Below, one piece after another: positions 34,556 through 45,520 of a stretch of DNA of 64,000 nt. Every line of letters starts with the position of its first letter. The stretch's first letter is position 1. Under the pieces are notes generated by a model. It made no database searches and was not told where the DNA came from. It saw nothing but the letters and a program-made list of their open reading frames with translations. The DNA lies in contig JBCAMK010000013.1 in the NCBI GenBank assembly GCA_038503065.1, forward strand, positions 806,001 to 870,000, given 5' to 3'. Source of the DNA: Paragyromitra xinjiangensis (lineage: Eukaryota > Ascomycota > Pezizomycetes > Pezizales > Discinaceae). Made by a program: the position numbers and the translations under genes.

Positions 34556-37554
34556 ATGCGTCTAATATCCGCCCCCCTATGGCTCGCTGCCTTACAACTT
34601 TCGTATTATGGGATTGTATCGGGTAGAAATTCACCCTTACGACCACGAGATTATGGTTCACGGGATTACTATGCTCTTCATTTGACACCAGATGTATCTC
34701 CAACGGATATAGCCCAAAAACTTGGACTGCGGCATGAGGGAGTGATCGGGGAGCTTGATGACCATCATCTTTTCTCTGCCCCACGGGGGAAGGAGGATGT
34801 CGTTTCAGTTTACCTTGAGACAGGCCGGCGGCGACGAAAAAAGAGTATTGGAAAAGTTGCGGTAAAAAGGGATATATCGGATTCGATTTTATATGCGGAA
34901 AAACAAAAGTTGAAGAAGCTTGTGAAACGTGCTGTTCCCGATAACCGTCAAGAGCCTCCCGCAGCTATTCGCCAAAGTCGGGATGAAGATGATCAACTTT
35001 CGGATAACGTTCATATCAAAGATGTGATAAAAGCCCTGGACATACAGGATCCTATATTCCTTGAACAATGGCACTTGGTCAGTGACAGTATTTGATTTAG
35101 TTTAGTGTAAAACGAAATATACTAATACCAACTTCCAGTTTAATCCACGAGAGCGGGGTCACGATGTCAATGTTACAGGGTTGTGGATGGAAGGTATTGC
35201 GAACATGCCTTCGTTCGGATTTAGGTATGAAGGCTAAGGGTTTACAGGCATTACTGGTATTAATACCACAGTTGCTATCGTGGATGATGGGCTAGATATG
35301 TACAGCGAAGATCTAAAAGCGAATTATGTGAGTTCTTCTCTTCAGATGTATTTTAATTGTAGGGTGGTATCATTTTAATCATCATTGTAGTTCGCAGCAG
35401 GCTCCTATGATTTCAACGATCATACCGCCGAACCCAAGCCTCGCCTTTCAGATGATCGCCATGGTACTCGATGTGCTGGAGAAATTGCTGCTGTGAAGAA
35501 TAATGTTTGTGGGGTTGGTGTGGCCTGGGACGCTAAGGTGGCTGGAATTCGAATTCTCTCAAAACAAATATCCGATGTGGATGAAGCTGTTGCCATGAAC
35601 TATGCCTACCAGGACAACCAGATTTACTCCTGCAGTTGGGGACCTCCAGACGATGGACAATCCATGGATGCTCCAGGGATATTGATTAAGCGGGCTATGG
35701 TGAAGGGTGTGCAGAAAGGAAGGCAGGGCAGAGGCTCCATATTCGTTTTTGCATCTGGGAATGGGGCGGCAAGGGAGGATAATTGCAACTTCGATGGTTA
35801 CACCAACAGCATATACAGCATAACTACTGGAGCGATAGATAGGACTGGCAAACATCCCTATTATTCCGAGTTATGTTCGGCACAAATGGTTGTGACATAC
35901 AGCAGCGGAAGTGGTGATGCAATTGTAAGTTCACTCCTCAGGTGCGTCTGCAGCTGTAAAAGTTAATACGGTGGATTTCTTCTAGCATACTACTGACGTG
36001 GGGGTTAATTCTTGTTATGCGAACCATGGAGGAACATCTGCCGCAGCCCCTCTGGCTGCAGGAATTTTCGCTTTAGTTTTGTCTGTACGACCAGATCTCA
36101 CCTGGCGAGATCTTCAGTATCTTGTTTTGGATACAGCGGTTCCCGTAAACGAGAACGACCCGGATTGGGAAGAGACCGTTATCGGTAAAAAGTTCAACCA
36201 TAAATACGGCTATGGTAAGTTAGATGCTTGGGCAATTGTTCAGGCAGCAAAGAAGTTTGAATTAGTAAAGCCACAAACGTGGTATAATTCCCCAGTTCTA
36301 GTTGTCAACCATCCTATCCCGCAGGGCCAGAAAGGATTGCAATCCCAGATTCAGATTACAGCAGACGATATCAAAAATGCCAACCTTGCTCGATTGGAGC
36401 ATGTCACAGTCACAATGAACGCGCGACATGGCAAAAGGGGTGAGATGAGCGTCGATTTGATTTCGCCGAAGGGTATTGTTAGTCAGATTGCAACACAGAG
36501 GAAATTTGATATAAGTCAAGACGGCTACAAAGATTGGACCTTTATGAGTGTTAAACATTGGTTCGTATAAATTTTAGTATATAAATTTTAATCATTTTCT
36601 ATCTTTCCTTATAGCTTCCATTTCGGATCGTAGGAATAATAGCTAACGCGGTAATTAGGGGGGAGGATGGTATTGGGACGTGGGCCGTGGTTATTAAGGA
36701 CGGCGTAGAAAACGAAGTCAGTGGGACTTTACTTGACTGGAGAATCACATTGTGGGGAGAAGCAATCGATGCAGATAAAGCAGAACTGCTTCCACTTCCT
36801 GGCAGCAACGAAGATAGTGATGAAAACTCTGGGATTACTATCGTCTCGACCTCCACTGCCCGCGCGGAGACAACATACTTGCCTACTAGTACATCGTCAG
36901 ATGATGCGGATGTTACGGGAAATCCAACAGATCATGTGACTCGTCCTGTGAATTCAAAGCCTGGAAATGCCGATTCTCCCACTCAAACGGCAACAGGTTT
37001 GCCCATCCTCCGTCCTTTAGTCCTCCAACTTTCAGAATCTAATTTCTATGACAGGGGTTTCTGTCCCAGGGGCAACCGGTTCACCTGTTTCGAATGAGGA
37101 AGCAGACGCTCAGAAATCTAGTTTCCTTCCTTCATTCCTTCCGACATTTGGTGTATCGGCAAAGACTCAAGTTTGGATCTATGGAGCATTTGTGGTGATC
37201 GGACTATTTGTTGGAGTCGTTGCTTCGTATCTCTTCGTTCAGCGGAGAAAACAAAGGGCTACTAAAGATGGAATGGACTACTCTTACGAGTTCGAGGTTT
37301 TGAACGACGAGGACGATCTAGAAGGTGTAAACTCAGGTGGGCACGGAAGAAGTGCTGCAGTCGGTGGTAGACGAAAGGCAAGAGATCTGTATGATGCCTT
37401 TGGAGCTTCAGATGATGAAGAAGAGCTCTTTAGCGACAGTGATGAGAAGGGATATGATAATGCAAGGGATTATGACGATGAAGAGGCTCATGGGGTTGAT
37501 GAAGGTCGCCGTGTAGGGGATAGAGAGAAGCTTCTTGGTCGAGAAGACAGATAA
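34556..37554 (+). CDS. KEX2: kexin-type prohormone-processing serine protease
   Basis: Golgi membrane subtilisin-family protease that cuts after dibasic sites in secreted precursors. Seven exons: 34556-35077, 35139-35193, 35248-35327, 35391-35924, 35986-36560, 36659-36996, 37055-37554; 867 aa. A signal peptide (MRLISAPLWLAALQL) starts the protein; the propeptide carries basic clusters (GRRRRKK, KKLVKRAV) suited to self-cleavage. The catalytic triad is seen as VAIVDDGLD, DRHGTRCAGEIAA and NHGGTSAAAPLAAG, with the oxyanion region FASGNGAAREDNC. The P domain follows (WGEDGIGTWAVVIKD, DWRITLWGE), then a Ser/Thr-rich stalk, one membrane helix (WIYGAFVVIGLFVGVVASYL) and an acidic cytosolic tail. 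The frame is open upstream of the ATG but contains no other ATG. Confidence 0.96.
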
Positions 37555-39050
37555 ACATGCTGGCGCCCCCTGCGGAGTTTCGGCTTTTGTGTTCTTGTCT
37601 TTTCCTCTTGCTTCAAGTAGTTTGCGACATGTTTTAATCGCAATTTTGTGTATATTTTTGTGCTTTATATGCAATTTCTGGGGCATCGTGTAGAGAGCAA
37701 ATAAATTCTAAAAACCAGGAAGGCCTCAAGGGCACAAGGAATAGACTAGCCTGGGTAGGGGGTAGGATCGTTTGTGGAGCCTCTCGGCATAGTAATAACA
37801 TTCCTGGGCCGTTTTTATGCCGGGATACAATTTGCGGCTAGCTTGTAGCTTGTTGGCAGCGGTGCTATGAGAACAAGAGGGTCTGGATTTCCCAGGTATG
37901 TCAGCAAACCTTGAGGGTTAGATTTTCAAAGCCAGAGAAAGAGGAGGAAACAGCGGCCGGAAGCAAGCCGAGCGAACCACACATCCGGGAGCTATTCGGA
38001 AGGGAGACCGGGTCAACCTGGTGTTTGGGTGGGCTTTTTATGGCAGCACTGATTCTATTGTTTGTTTCTCCTAGCAACAGGCCTCAACCGTGCTGGCACA
38101 TGCGCGGTGCGGATCAATCAGCATCGATGATTAATAGCCTCCCTCCAAAGCTCATGGCTAGCATCATTGCGATATCAAAAGGGTTTTAGCGAGGTTACGT
38201 GTGCTGATGGGAAGTAGAAATCATAAATATAACCTGTAGAGATTGACCCAAGATCATTAGTATCTCGTCGTCTAAAAGGGTGTTAATCATCCCGTAAACT
38301 CCTAGGCGACAAATCCTGTGTACATGTATGTCTGAGTAGAATGGGGACAGGAGAAGGCTCCGCACAAAGCATCTTATTGATAGGTGGAGAGATGTTGTTG
38401 CACCTGGGGATCCATCATTTGCAACCTTTGCTAGTCCCCACTCCCCGGGCATGGCTTACCAGTTAAGCTAGCGTCCAAAGCAAGCGGAGCCGAGGGAGCG
38501 ATTGAGACCTAGGAACAGAGACATTCAGAGAGCAGCACCAACTAAGGGAGGGTGAGGAGAGCGGCCGGATCATTCGTACTAGACAAGTCTCGATCCAAGG
38601 ATCCACTTGTCATCACATCAGCAAACTTTGGCTGCTTATATTCCTTCTCTTTCTTTTCTACGTCGTCCTTGCCATTACCTACTTCCTTGCCTCTTCACGA
38701 TCAGCTACTTTATAAGGTGGTTGTTTCGTCTAACACGCAAGATCTAATCTGAATTATAATACAGGTCGATTGGTTCCTTGGTTGCCCACTTCTTCCCCCG
38801 TCTGCACCTCCCCCACCATTGATTACACACCCCCTCTAAACTTTACAGGTTACCAGCCCCCGTCCTTCCCCTATATTTCATTTCATCCGAAGACCTTCGA
38901 GGGTTCAACAAAGCCTTCAAAACGTTTTCCTCGCGATTCTTCAGTTCTGCTGCCCGGCCCTTGCTCGGCCTCTCCTTCGCTACTACTATTACTGAGTCCA
39001 CTAGAAAGACATCATCGGGTCAGAGTTTGCCTTCTACTCTGCGTCGCGCA
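37555..39050. other. intergenic, KEX2 to thioredoxin reductase
   Basis: 1.5 kb without a supported gene; TACATGTA at 38321-38328. From about 38500 the DNA becomes pyrimidine-rich and probably includes the promoter and leader of the reductase gene. Short ORFs here show no family resemblance. Confidence 0.5.
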
Positions 39051-40342
39051 ATGCATAGCAAGGTCGTTAGTAAGATTCATCCTCCTTCATGTATAATTTT
39101 CTTTTGATGGGTCTGTGTTGACCTTTTTTCAACAGTTATCGGGTATGAGTTGCTTACCCCGCCATCGTGACGTCCATCTTCGTTGATTTTCGTTTCTCGG
39201 TTTACAGGTCGGGGCCAGCTGCCCACACCGCCGCGGTTTATCTAGCTCGTGCAGAACTAAAACGTTTGGTGCCCCGGGAGTTTCAAAGTTTTGAAGAAAT
39301 GGCTAAATTTTTACCCTTCGTCCTTCAGCTGTTTTATACGAGGGGATGCTTGCCAATGGAATTGCTCCTGGTGGCCAATTAACTACAACCACCGACGTAG
39401 AGAATTATCCAGGTTTCCCGAATGGAATTGGTGGCCAAGATTTAATGGTTAGGTTCCTCTTCTATTCCATCGTAAACCTGTACACACAGAACTAATTTTT
39501 ATAATAGGATGCTATGAGAGCACAAAGCGAGCGGTTTGGGACAGAAATCATAACAGAAACCGTTACCAAGGTTGACTTGTCAAAACGACCGTTCAAGTAC
39601 TGGTTGGAAGACAAGGAGGATTCCGAGCCTAACACTACTAATACTCTTATCATCGCTACTGGTGCATCCGCTAGAAGATTGAATCTTCCGGGTGAAGACA
39701 TTTATTGGCAGAGTGGGATCAGTGCTTGTGCTGTTTGTGATGGAGCTGTTCCTATCTTCAGAAACAAGCCTTTAGCTGTCATTGGCGGGGGTGATTCAGC
39801 TGCGGAGGAAGCAATTTTTTTGACTAAGTACGGGAGCAAGGTTACGGTTCTTGTGCGAAAAGATAAACTTCGGGCTTCCAACATTATGGCCAAACGCCTT
39901 GCAGCTCATCCCAAGGTTGAAATTCTATACAACACTATAGCAACCGAGGCGAAGGGGGACGGTAAACTCTTGCAATCTCTTGCAATTAAAAACGTCGTCT
40001 CAGATCAAATTAGCGAGCTTCCAGCGAACGGACTTTTCTACGCTGTAGGTCATGAGCCAGCTACAGCACTCTTCAAGGATCAAATCAAAACCGATGAAGA
40101 TGGCTATATTATAACCACTCCTGGAACATCATACACCAACGTTAAAGGAGTTTTTGCCGCTGGTGATGTTCAAGACAAGCGATATAGGCAGGCTATCACG
40201 AGTGCAGGTAAAGCTGTCCATGTGGCTTAATTTAAAGTGAGAATAAAGTACTGAGAAAATGTTAGGATCGGGGTGCGTTGCAGCATTAGAGGCCGAGCGT
40301 CTATTGGCAGAGGAAGAGGAGAATGCTGAAGAACCTATGTAA
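39051..40342 (+). CDS. TRR1: thioredoxin reductase (NADPH)
   Basis: Cytosolic low-molecular-weight FAD enzyme passing electrons from NADPH to thioredoxin. Six exons: 39051-39069, 39136-39142, 39208-39263, 39329-39447, 39508-40207, 40266-40342; 325 aa. Exons 1 to 3 join to [20 protein letters not shown], the expected FAD-binding start; exon 2 is only 7 nt (TTATCGG). Other landmarks: [19 protein letters not shown], the NADPH-domain [14 protein letters not shown], the redox pair SACAVCDGA (Cys141 and Cys144), [16 protein letters not shown], and the second FAD motif [16 protein letters not shown]. The C-terminus [13 protein letters not shown] is typical of fungal enzymes. All phases agree. Confidence 0.95.
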
Positions 40343-42896
40343 GCACTCAGTTCCCGGCCTCAATTTTGTTTGGCAATTGAGTCTGGATCCACCTAAATTA
40401 CTAATGCGCAGAACGTTCATGGTGTCATTAGTGTCGAGGCAAAAAAGAGTGAAGTTAACGGGTCTGCACCGCAATACAAAACTAATCCTATGATTTAAAG
40501 GCGTGAGGTAGATGGTTAAGATTTCGTGCTCGGGGTTTCGTGGTAGGTCAAAAACCAAAATTCTTGCCAACCAGCGCATCGAGCCTATATGTATAGGAAG
40601 GAGAGGTGGGCTGGGTGTTCATCAACTGCTCATCAAGGCTATTGTATCTCTTTTTCGTACTCTTCTTATCCAGTTAGTATTTTATTCCTTTTCCGGTCCA
40701 GTTTAAATTTTAGATGTATCTGTAGACAAGAGATCAGGGTTCAGTTTGCTATTTTTGCCGTGGGATTGTGCTTTTACATTTGTAACTAGAAATAGCGTAG
40801 ACTGCAAGCACATAGGTCTTACAAAATCATGTGGCGTTTCGATTGAGAAGCATGATAACCACAGTAACAGGTATCTTCAATTTTGGCCCTTTTATCAAAA
40901 AGGTTGTGTCTAGCAGAACGTTTCGCGACAAGGGTTAGGGCTAGCTTCGAAAGAACTGGAAATGACTACAGTCGAGCTGTCCTACAAGGGCTCGGTTATC
41001 AGGATATTGTTTGTATGATGATGCTCCAGAGGACTCCCAGCCCAGGCGCGGGCCTTGCCTCCATGTCGAGCCCGCGCCATTGCCAGTGCCAACGCCAGAG
41101 CAGGAACCTCACCCGGCCCAAAACCCTGTACAGGGCCAGGCTAGTTATAGGGCCAAGTATAAGGCCCTTTGACTATTGAGAGGTTTGCATGCACCGAATG
41201 AAATGGTCAGAAAATCCAAGTAATCAAGGTACCCAAAATCCAGACTAAATTTTAATTTACCAGTTAGATGCGGTCCCACTGGTAGCAGCAATATGTAATG
41301 GGTTTGGAGAAAACTTTTTCGATGCTAGCCATCTTGGCGCGCAACCTTTACTCTGCCAACCAACCTCGATGGATGTCAGCACCGCAGTGGGACCTTGGGC
41401 TTAGACCTACTATGACCACCCTCCCACCAAAAGCTCTACTGGGCGAGTAGCCCACGGGGTCCTTAGAGGTATCCCTTTATTTTGAGTCTTTTGGACTAAG
41501 ATTACGTGTGCTTTAAGGTGTGTGTAAGGTGTGTGAAAACACGTGATATCACTCGGTTTTGTGGTGTTCGCTAGCAGGCTTAAAAGAGATAGAGAATCGT
41601 CTAACTAATATTGACTAAAGTACATCCAGAGCGCGACAGGTAGCACGATTGTGATCATAATACCACATTTCCAACATGACTGACTACACTAGCCCCGTTT
41701 AGCAGGTGGCTCGGTGCCACCCAACCTTGCTTGTGTGCGTGCTATCGTTTTTCGTTGATATCTAGGTGTTTTTCTTACTACTTGCGGTCTACCCATTGGA
41801 ACCTGCTGGTGCGAGGGGGGTTCACACTCTTCTACTACAGACTGCTCTAAATGGTCTAACGAAATTGTTGCCAGATTCGTCAAGTATGTGTTTTTCCACA
41901 CTTCCACATTGAACATATCTGGCACAAATTGACATGGTCTCCTTCCAATAGCAAAGATACAAGAAAAAGCATGACCCGTTTGCCTGTAAATTTCTACAGC
42001 CACAAGTGGACCATTCAAGATCCACCTTGTACACTTTATTGTTTATTTGTGTTATGATGGATGAATTGAGTAAGGTGTAATGTATATCACAGTGTAACTG
42101 CCCATCACAGGGATTCCGCTCGGCGCCAAGACCGATCCCGTGCAGATAAATGAGGGGTTGTAGAAGCAAAGAAGTGAGGAAATCTCGTGAACTATTAATC
42201 AAAATGGGTTGTCTAAAGGAAAGGCAGAAAGATGAGTGCGATAAGGCATTATGGCGCACGCATCTTTAAATGTAGACCACCATTTAGAGCCCGATATTCC
42301 GAAGCCCACAGTGAGCCAAACCACTAAAGAAAAGCTAACTAGTCTGGGGTCATGCCATTGAGACTTGATACCTTTTTACAAGGCAAGGCAAGCAGTGGGT
42401 GTTGTGGAATAAAACCTGATTTTTGGCTGTAAAAAGGGCCGGGTGGAACCATTCCAAAATATACTCATGCTGTGACCAGATATACGGCAATCGCGAATAC
42501 CCCGCTTTTACTGTATTACACCCACACCACACCGCCTATGGCTTATCTCAAGCATACAAGACCTTATTCTAAGTACTTAATTGAATTATTTAATCTCCTT
42601 TACCCTATTTTCCAACAGATACAGTCTACTATCACCACCTGTTGTTTAATCATTACCTTCTACTATTGTACTATTAGTTTCACGGATGAAAGGAAGTCAG
42701 AGGATTAGGATGGGCATGTGGTTGTGGTGTGGTGGCAACCGAGGCAGTGTATGGTTTCTTCTTCTTTCTTTAGGTTTTGGTTGCACCCGATAGAAGGAGT
42801 GTGGTATGACTTAGTCATAGAAGGGAAAGTGGGGTATATAAGCGATGGATTTCCGTTGTTTTGTTCTTGTCTTTCTTTCTTTCTTTAAGCAACGTC
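40343..42896. other. intergenic up to the transposon cluster
   Basis: 2.5 kb with no coding sequence I can support. There is a GC-rich patch at 41040-41130, AT-rich DNA elsewhere, and a TATA-like box (gtatataagcg, about 42834) about 60 bp before the inverted leader at 42897. It is the boundary between host genes and the repeat-rich part. Confidence 0.45.
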
Positions 42897-43116
42897 TCTT
42901 ACTTTACTTCTACTGTACTGTTATCTAAATAACATCTCTGTTTCTACCTCAGAAACATCGCCGTCGCTGTCACTGCCGCACTCCAGAATCACTTCGATTC
43001 TCGCACTACGTGAGGCCTGTGGAAACACTGTACTATCATCGTAGCGAAGTCTCTTTCAAGTAGCACTGCTCACCTTCGGGGATACCGAAGGGCTTGACAA
43101 GACCTCGTTCCTTGAG
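42897..43116 (+). repeat. repeat leader, copy 1 (inverted partner at 45317-45520)
   Basis: About 220 bases (beginning tcttactttacttctactgt, ending cgttccttgag) recur in reverse orientation at 45317-45520 with roughly one difference per ten bases. Here the leader precedes the ORF at 43182; in the other copy it abuts the minisatellite. It is part of an uncharacterised repeat family. Confidence 0.7.
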
Positions 43117-43181
43117 AATTAGTAGCTGAAGCTACTTTTTCTCCTTCAATACCACTACTACCCACCTACTATCTTTCTACC

Positions 43182-43733
43182 TTGTGCATAATGGGGCGTC
43201 TTAGGAAGGCACTAGCAGCTCAACAGGATAATGGGAAAAAAGGAGGAAGAGGGAGAAGAAAAGCTGTAGTTACTAATTCACCAATTAAGACACCATGGAG
43301 GCCAAAAACTACAGTATGGAGACACAGAAGCAAAGCTGCTGCAGCCGAACAAGCTCTCCATACTGCTGTTCTTGCTGGATTCACTGGCGGGCAGTCCACA
43401 TCCAGTAGACCTTCAACAGCTGGGCATATAAGCTTCAATCCTACAAGGCCATCCACTGGATATGATAGTATCCTGGGAGTGGCTGGAAGTATGCTAAGTC
43501 CCACGAGCATATCCAGAGTCAGTCTATTCAATTCAGATCCAACACATGGGGCACCTGATGCCTTCACTTTACAATTGAGAGCAGAGCAAGAAGAGCAGTA
43601 TACTGGCAACAGTAGCAGCAACAGTAACGGGTCAGATGATGGGTTTGAAGATGTGGATGATATCATCAGCAAAAACTATTTTCTACTCCCTCAACTCCAG
43701 AAGGCTTTGGAGGTCGGGAGGTTCAGGACGTAG
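43182..43733 (+). CDS. unknown repeat-associated ORF (183 codons)
   Basis: Not recognised. The protein has a very basic start (MGRLRKALAAQQDNGKKGGR from the ATG at 43191; an upstream in-frame ATG exists at 43182), an Ala-rich stretch (SKAAAAEQALHTAVLAGF), then a Ser/Thr/Pro/Asn-rich region (SRPSTAGHISFNPTRPSTG) and an acidic end (GSDDGFEDVDDIISK). A TATA-like box lies about 350 bp upstream and the inverted leader immediately upstream. Composition and context suggest a transposon-encoded, possibly Gag-like or DNA-binding protein, but this is inference; it may also be a fragment. No metal knuckle or polymerase motif is present. Confidence 0.4.
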   Translation: MCIMGRLRKALAAQQDNGKKGGRGRRKAVVTNSPIKTPWRPKTTVWRHRSKAAAAEQALHTAVLAGFTGGQSTSSRPSTAGHISFNPTRPSTGYDSILGVAGSMLSPTSISRVSLFNSDPTHGAPDAFTLQLRAEQEEQYTGNSSSNSNGSDDGFEDVDDIISKNYFLLPQLQKALEVGRFRT

Positions 43734-44096
43734 TTGTGCCTTCAGGATCAGCAAAAAATGGAAATGCCGTAAAGTCCCTCTGAACGCCAAAATGCCATGG
43801 CGGAAACATACCCTTCCGGACGCAGCGTGGTCCAACTACACGTCGTCCAGAAGACATGGGGTAGGAGCTCTGGCCGTCTGAACGGCAGCGCTGTTAGCTC
43901 TGGTTGCCTGGAGGAGCTCTGGTCGTCTGGACGAAGCCTGTCAACCTCTGTACGTCCGGGGGAACCTCTTGTGGGGCCAGCACATTTTGATAGGTTTGGA
44001 ATTGCACGCTTTGCATGTATGGCTCAAATTCGTTCTATTGATTTATATACTACTATTCTATGGATCTATCTATCTATTTGTACAAACATTTACTAC

Positions 44097-44316
44097 CCAC
44101 AGCGAATCAACCAATTGGCGCAGGTGGCGGAAGCTGTGGCAGTGAATTGACCATATGGCGGAGGCTGCGGAGGCTGCAGCAGCGAATCAACCATATGCCA
44201 CAGGCGCAGGCGGCGCAGGCAGCGAATCGACCTATTGGCGTAGGCGCAGGAGGCTCAGGCAGCGGATCAACCATGTGGCGGAGGCAGAGGAAGCTCAGGA
44301 AGCGAATTGACTATAT
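44097..44316 (+). repeat. minisatellite, left part (split by an LTR)
   Basis: Degenerate 40-45 bp units of the type gcgaatcaaccatatggcgg + aggctgcggaggctgcagca. The array stops at the LTR insertion at 44317 and resumes at 45155-45316. The same unit occurs in reverse orientation at 52725-53210 inside another element. Confidence 0.75.
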
Positions 44317-45154
44317 TGTTAACCCGGGGAACTCCCTATGCCTACTGGCACGTATAATGACTGTTCAGCGGGCCTTCGGGGGTCAGCCGAAGAGATGGAT
44401 CAAGGACTCGTTTTGAAGCGACGAAGGACTCTGAGAAACAGCTTTCACTAGAAAGAATAGGGGTGATGGCCCCCAATTGAATAGGACGTAGATATAATAG
44501 AATGAGTCTTGATCAATAAAGAATAGTATAATAATTGACAATCAACAATCAATAATTGTAAGGTCCTGCCTCCGTTGCTTGAAGGACTAAAGAACATGAT
44601 CGTGATAGAGTATTTATATCACGTGCCCTTCACTTCGCGGCCTTCTGCTTACGCAAGATCTTACTAGCTACGTATGACTTCTCTGTCTGACTAATACCTT
44701 TACTACCGCTTCCCCAGGGGTCCAGGCATGACTTGTGATAACTCTTCCGATAGTGATCCAAATTGATTGGGACCACTTGGAGATGGAAGTAGGCCCTTCA
44801 TATACCCTCCGGGTTGCATTCCACTGGAAGGGCACCGTTCACGACCCGGGGGTTACTTTTAGTCTCCGGGACGTGTCTTTTTGGCCCATGTCCCCCCTTC
44901 TCCACTCTGGACGCTATAAAAGCGCCCTATAGCGGCAGTGGGGCTAACCACTGGCCATGGAACTTAGTAGAGGCATGCTTAGGATGTTCGAGAGCCATTG
45001 TTGAGGCTTAGTTGATCCATAAGCTCGCTCGTTTGGTTGTGGTTATGGCAAAGGGTTGCGTAATGGTAGTATTTAGGTTCGGAAGTTAAGGCAGGGTAAC
45101 TGGAAGGTAGGGTAACCAAGGTAGGGTAATCATGGTAGAATTATAAGTGTAACA
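44317..45154 (+). mobile_element. solo LTR, family S, copy 1 (838 bp)
   Basis: Begins TGTTAACCCGGGGAACTCCC and ends AGAATTATAAGTGTAACA, giving the expected TG...CA ends and TGTTA/TAACA inverted tips. Flanks are tatat (44312-44316) and catat (45155-45159), a 5-bp duplication with one mismatch. There is no internal region, so it is a solo LTR. A second, highly similar copy lies in reverse orientation at 48583-49419. The apparent ORFs within both copies are LTR sequence, not genes. Confidence 0.85.
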
Positions 45155-45316
45155 CATATGGTGCAGGTAGCGGAAGCTGCAGCAGCAAATTGACTATATG
45201 GCGGAAGTGGAGGAAGCGGCGGAAGCTGCAGTAGCGAATTGACAATATGGTGGAAGCAGAGGAAGTGGCGGAAGCTGCAGCAGCGAATCGACCATATGGC
45301 GGAAGCTCAGGCAGCT
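45155..45316 (+). repeat. minisatellite, right part
   Basis: Continuation of the array at 44097-44316 after the solo LTR (units such as gcgaattgacaatatggtgg). Ends at the inverted leader at 45317. Confidence 0.7.
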
Positions 45317-45520
45317 CTCAGGGAACAAGGTCTCGTCAAGCCCTCCGGTATCCCCAAAGGTGAGCAGTGCTACTTGAAGGAGACTTCGCTACAATGATAG
45401 TACAATGTTTCCACAGGCCTCATGTAGTGTAAGAATCGAAGTGATTCTGGGGTGCGACAGCGATGTTTCTGAGGTAGAAACAGAGATGTTAAAACAGTAC
45501 AGTAGAAGTAAAGTAAGAAA
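45317..45520 (-). repeat. repeat leader, copy 2 (inverse of 42897-43116)
   Basis: Reverse-strand copy of the leader described at 42897. Its outer end (45520) abuts the 3' end of the LINE on the minus strand. Confidence 0.7.

Noticed and set aside
38552..39096. ORFs before thioredoxin reductase
   Set aside because: The last one overlaps the reductase start codon in another frame; pyrimidine-rich leader, no family match.
43220..43672. 150-codon minus-strand ORF rich in Leu/Ser
   Set aside because: Mirror of the plus-strand ORF at 43182; composition reflects antisense of Gln/Ser/Ala codons.
43660..43680. Possible third copy of the CAGCAAAAA terminus inside the ORF at 43182
   Set aside because: Similarity stops after about 12 bases (atcatcagcaaaaact); too short to call an element end.
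44735..45011. Two overlapping 65-codon ORFs, repeated identically at 48726-49002 on the other strand
   Set aside because: They lie inside the solo LTR family S; LTR sequence, not genes.
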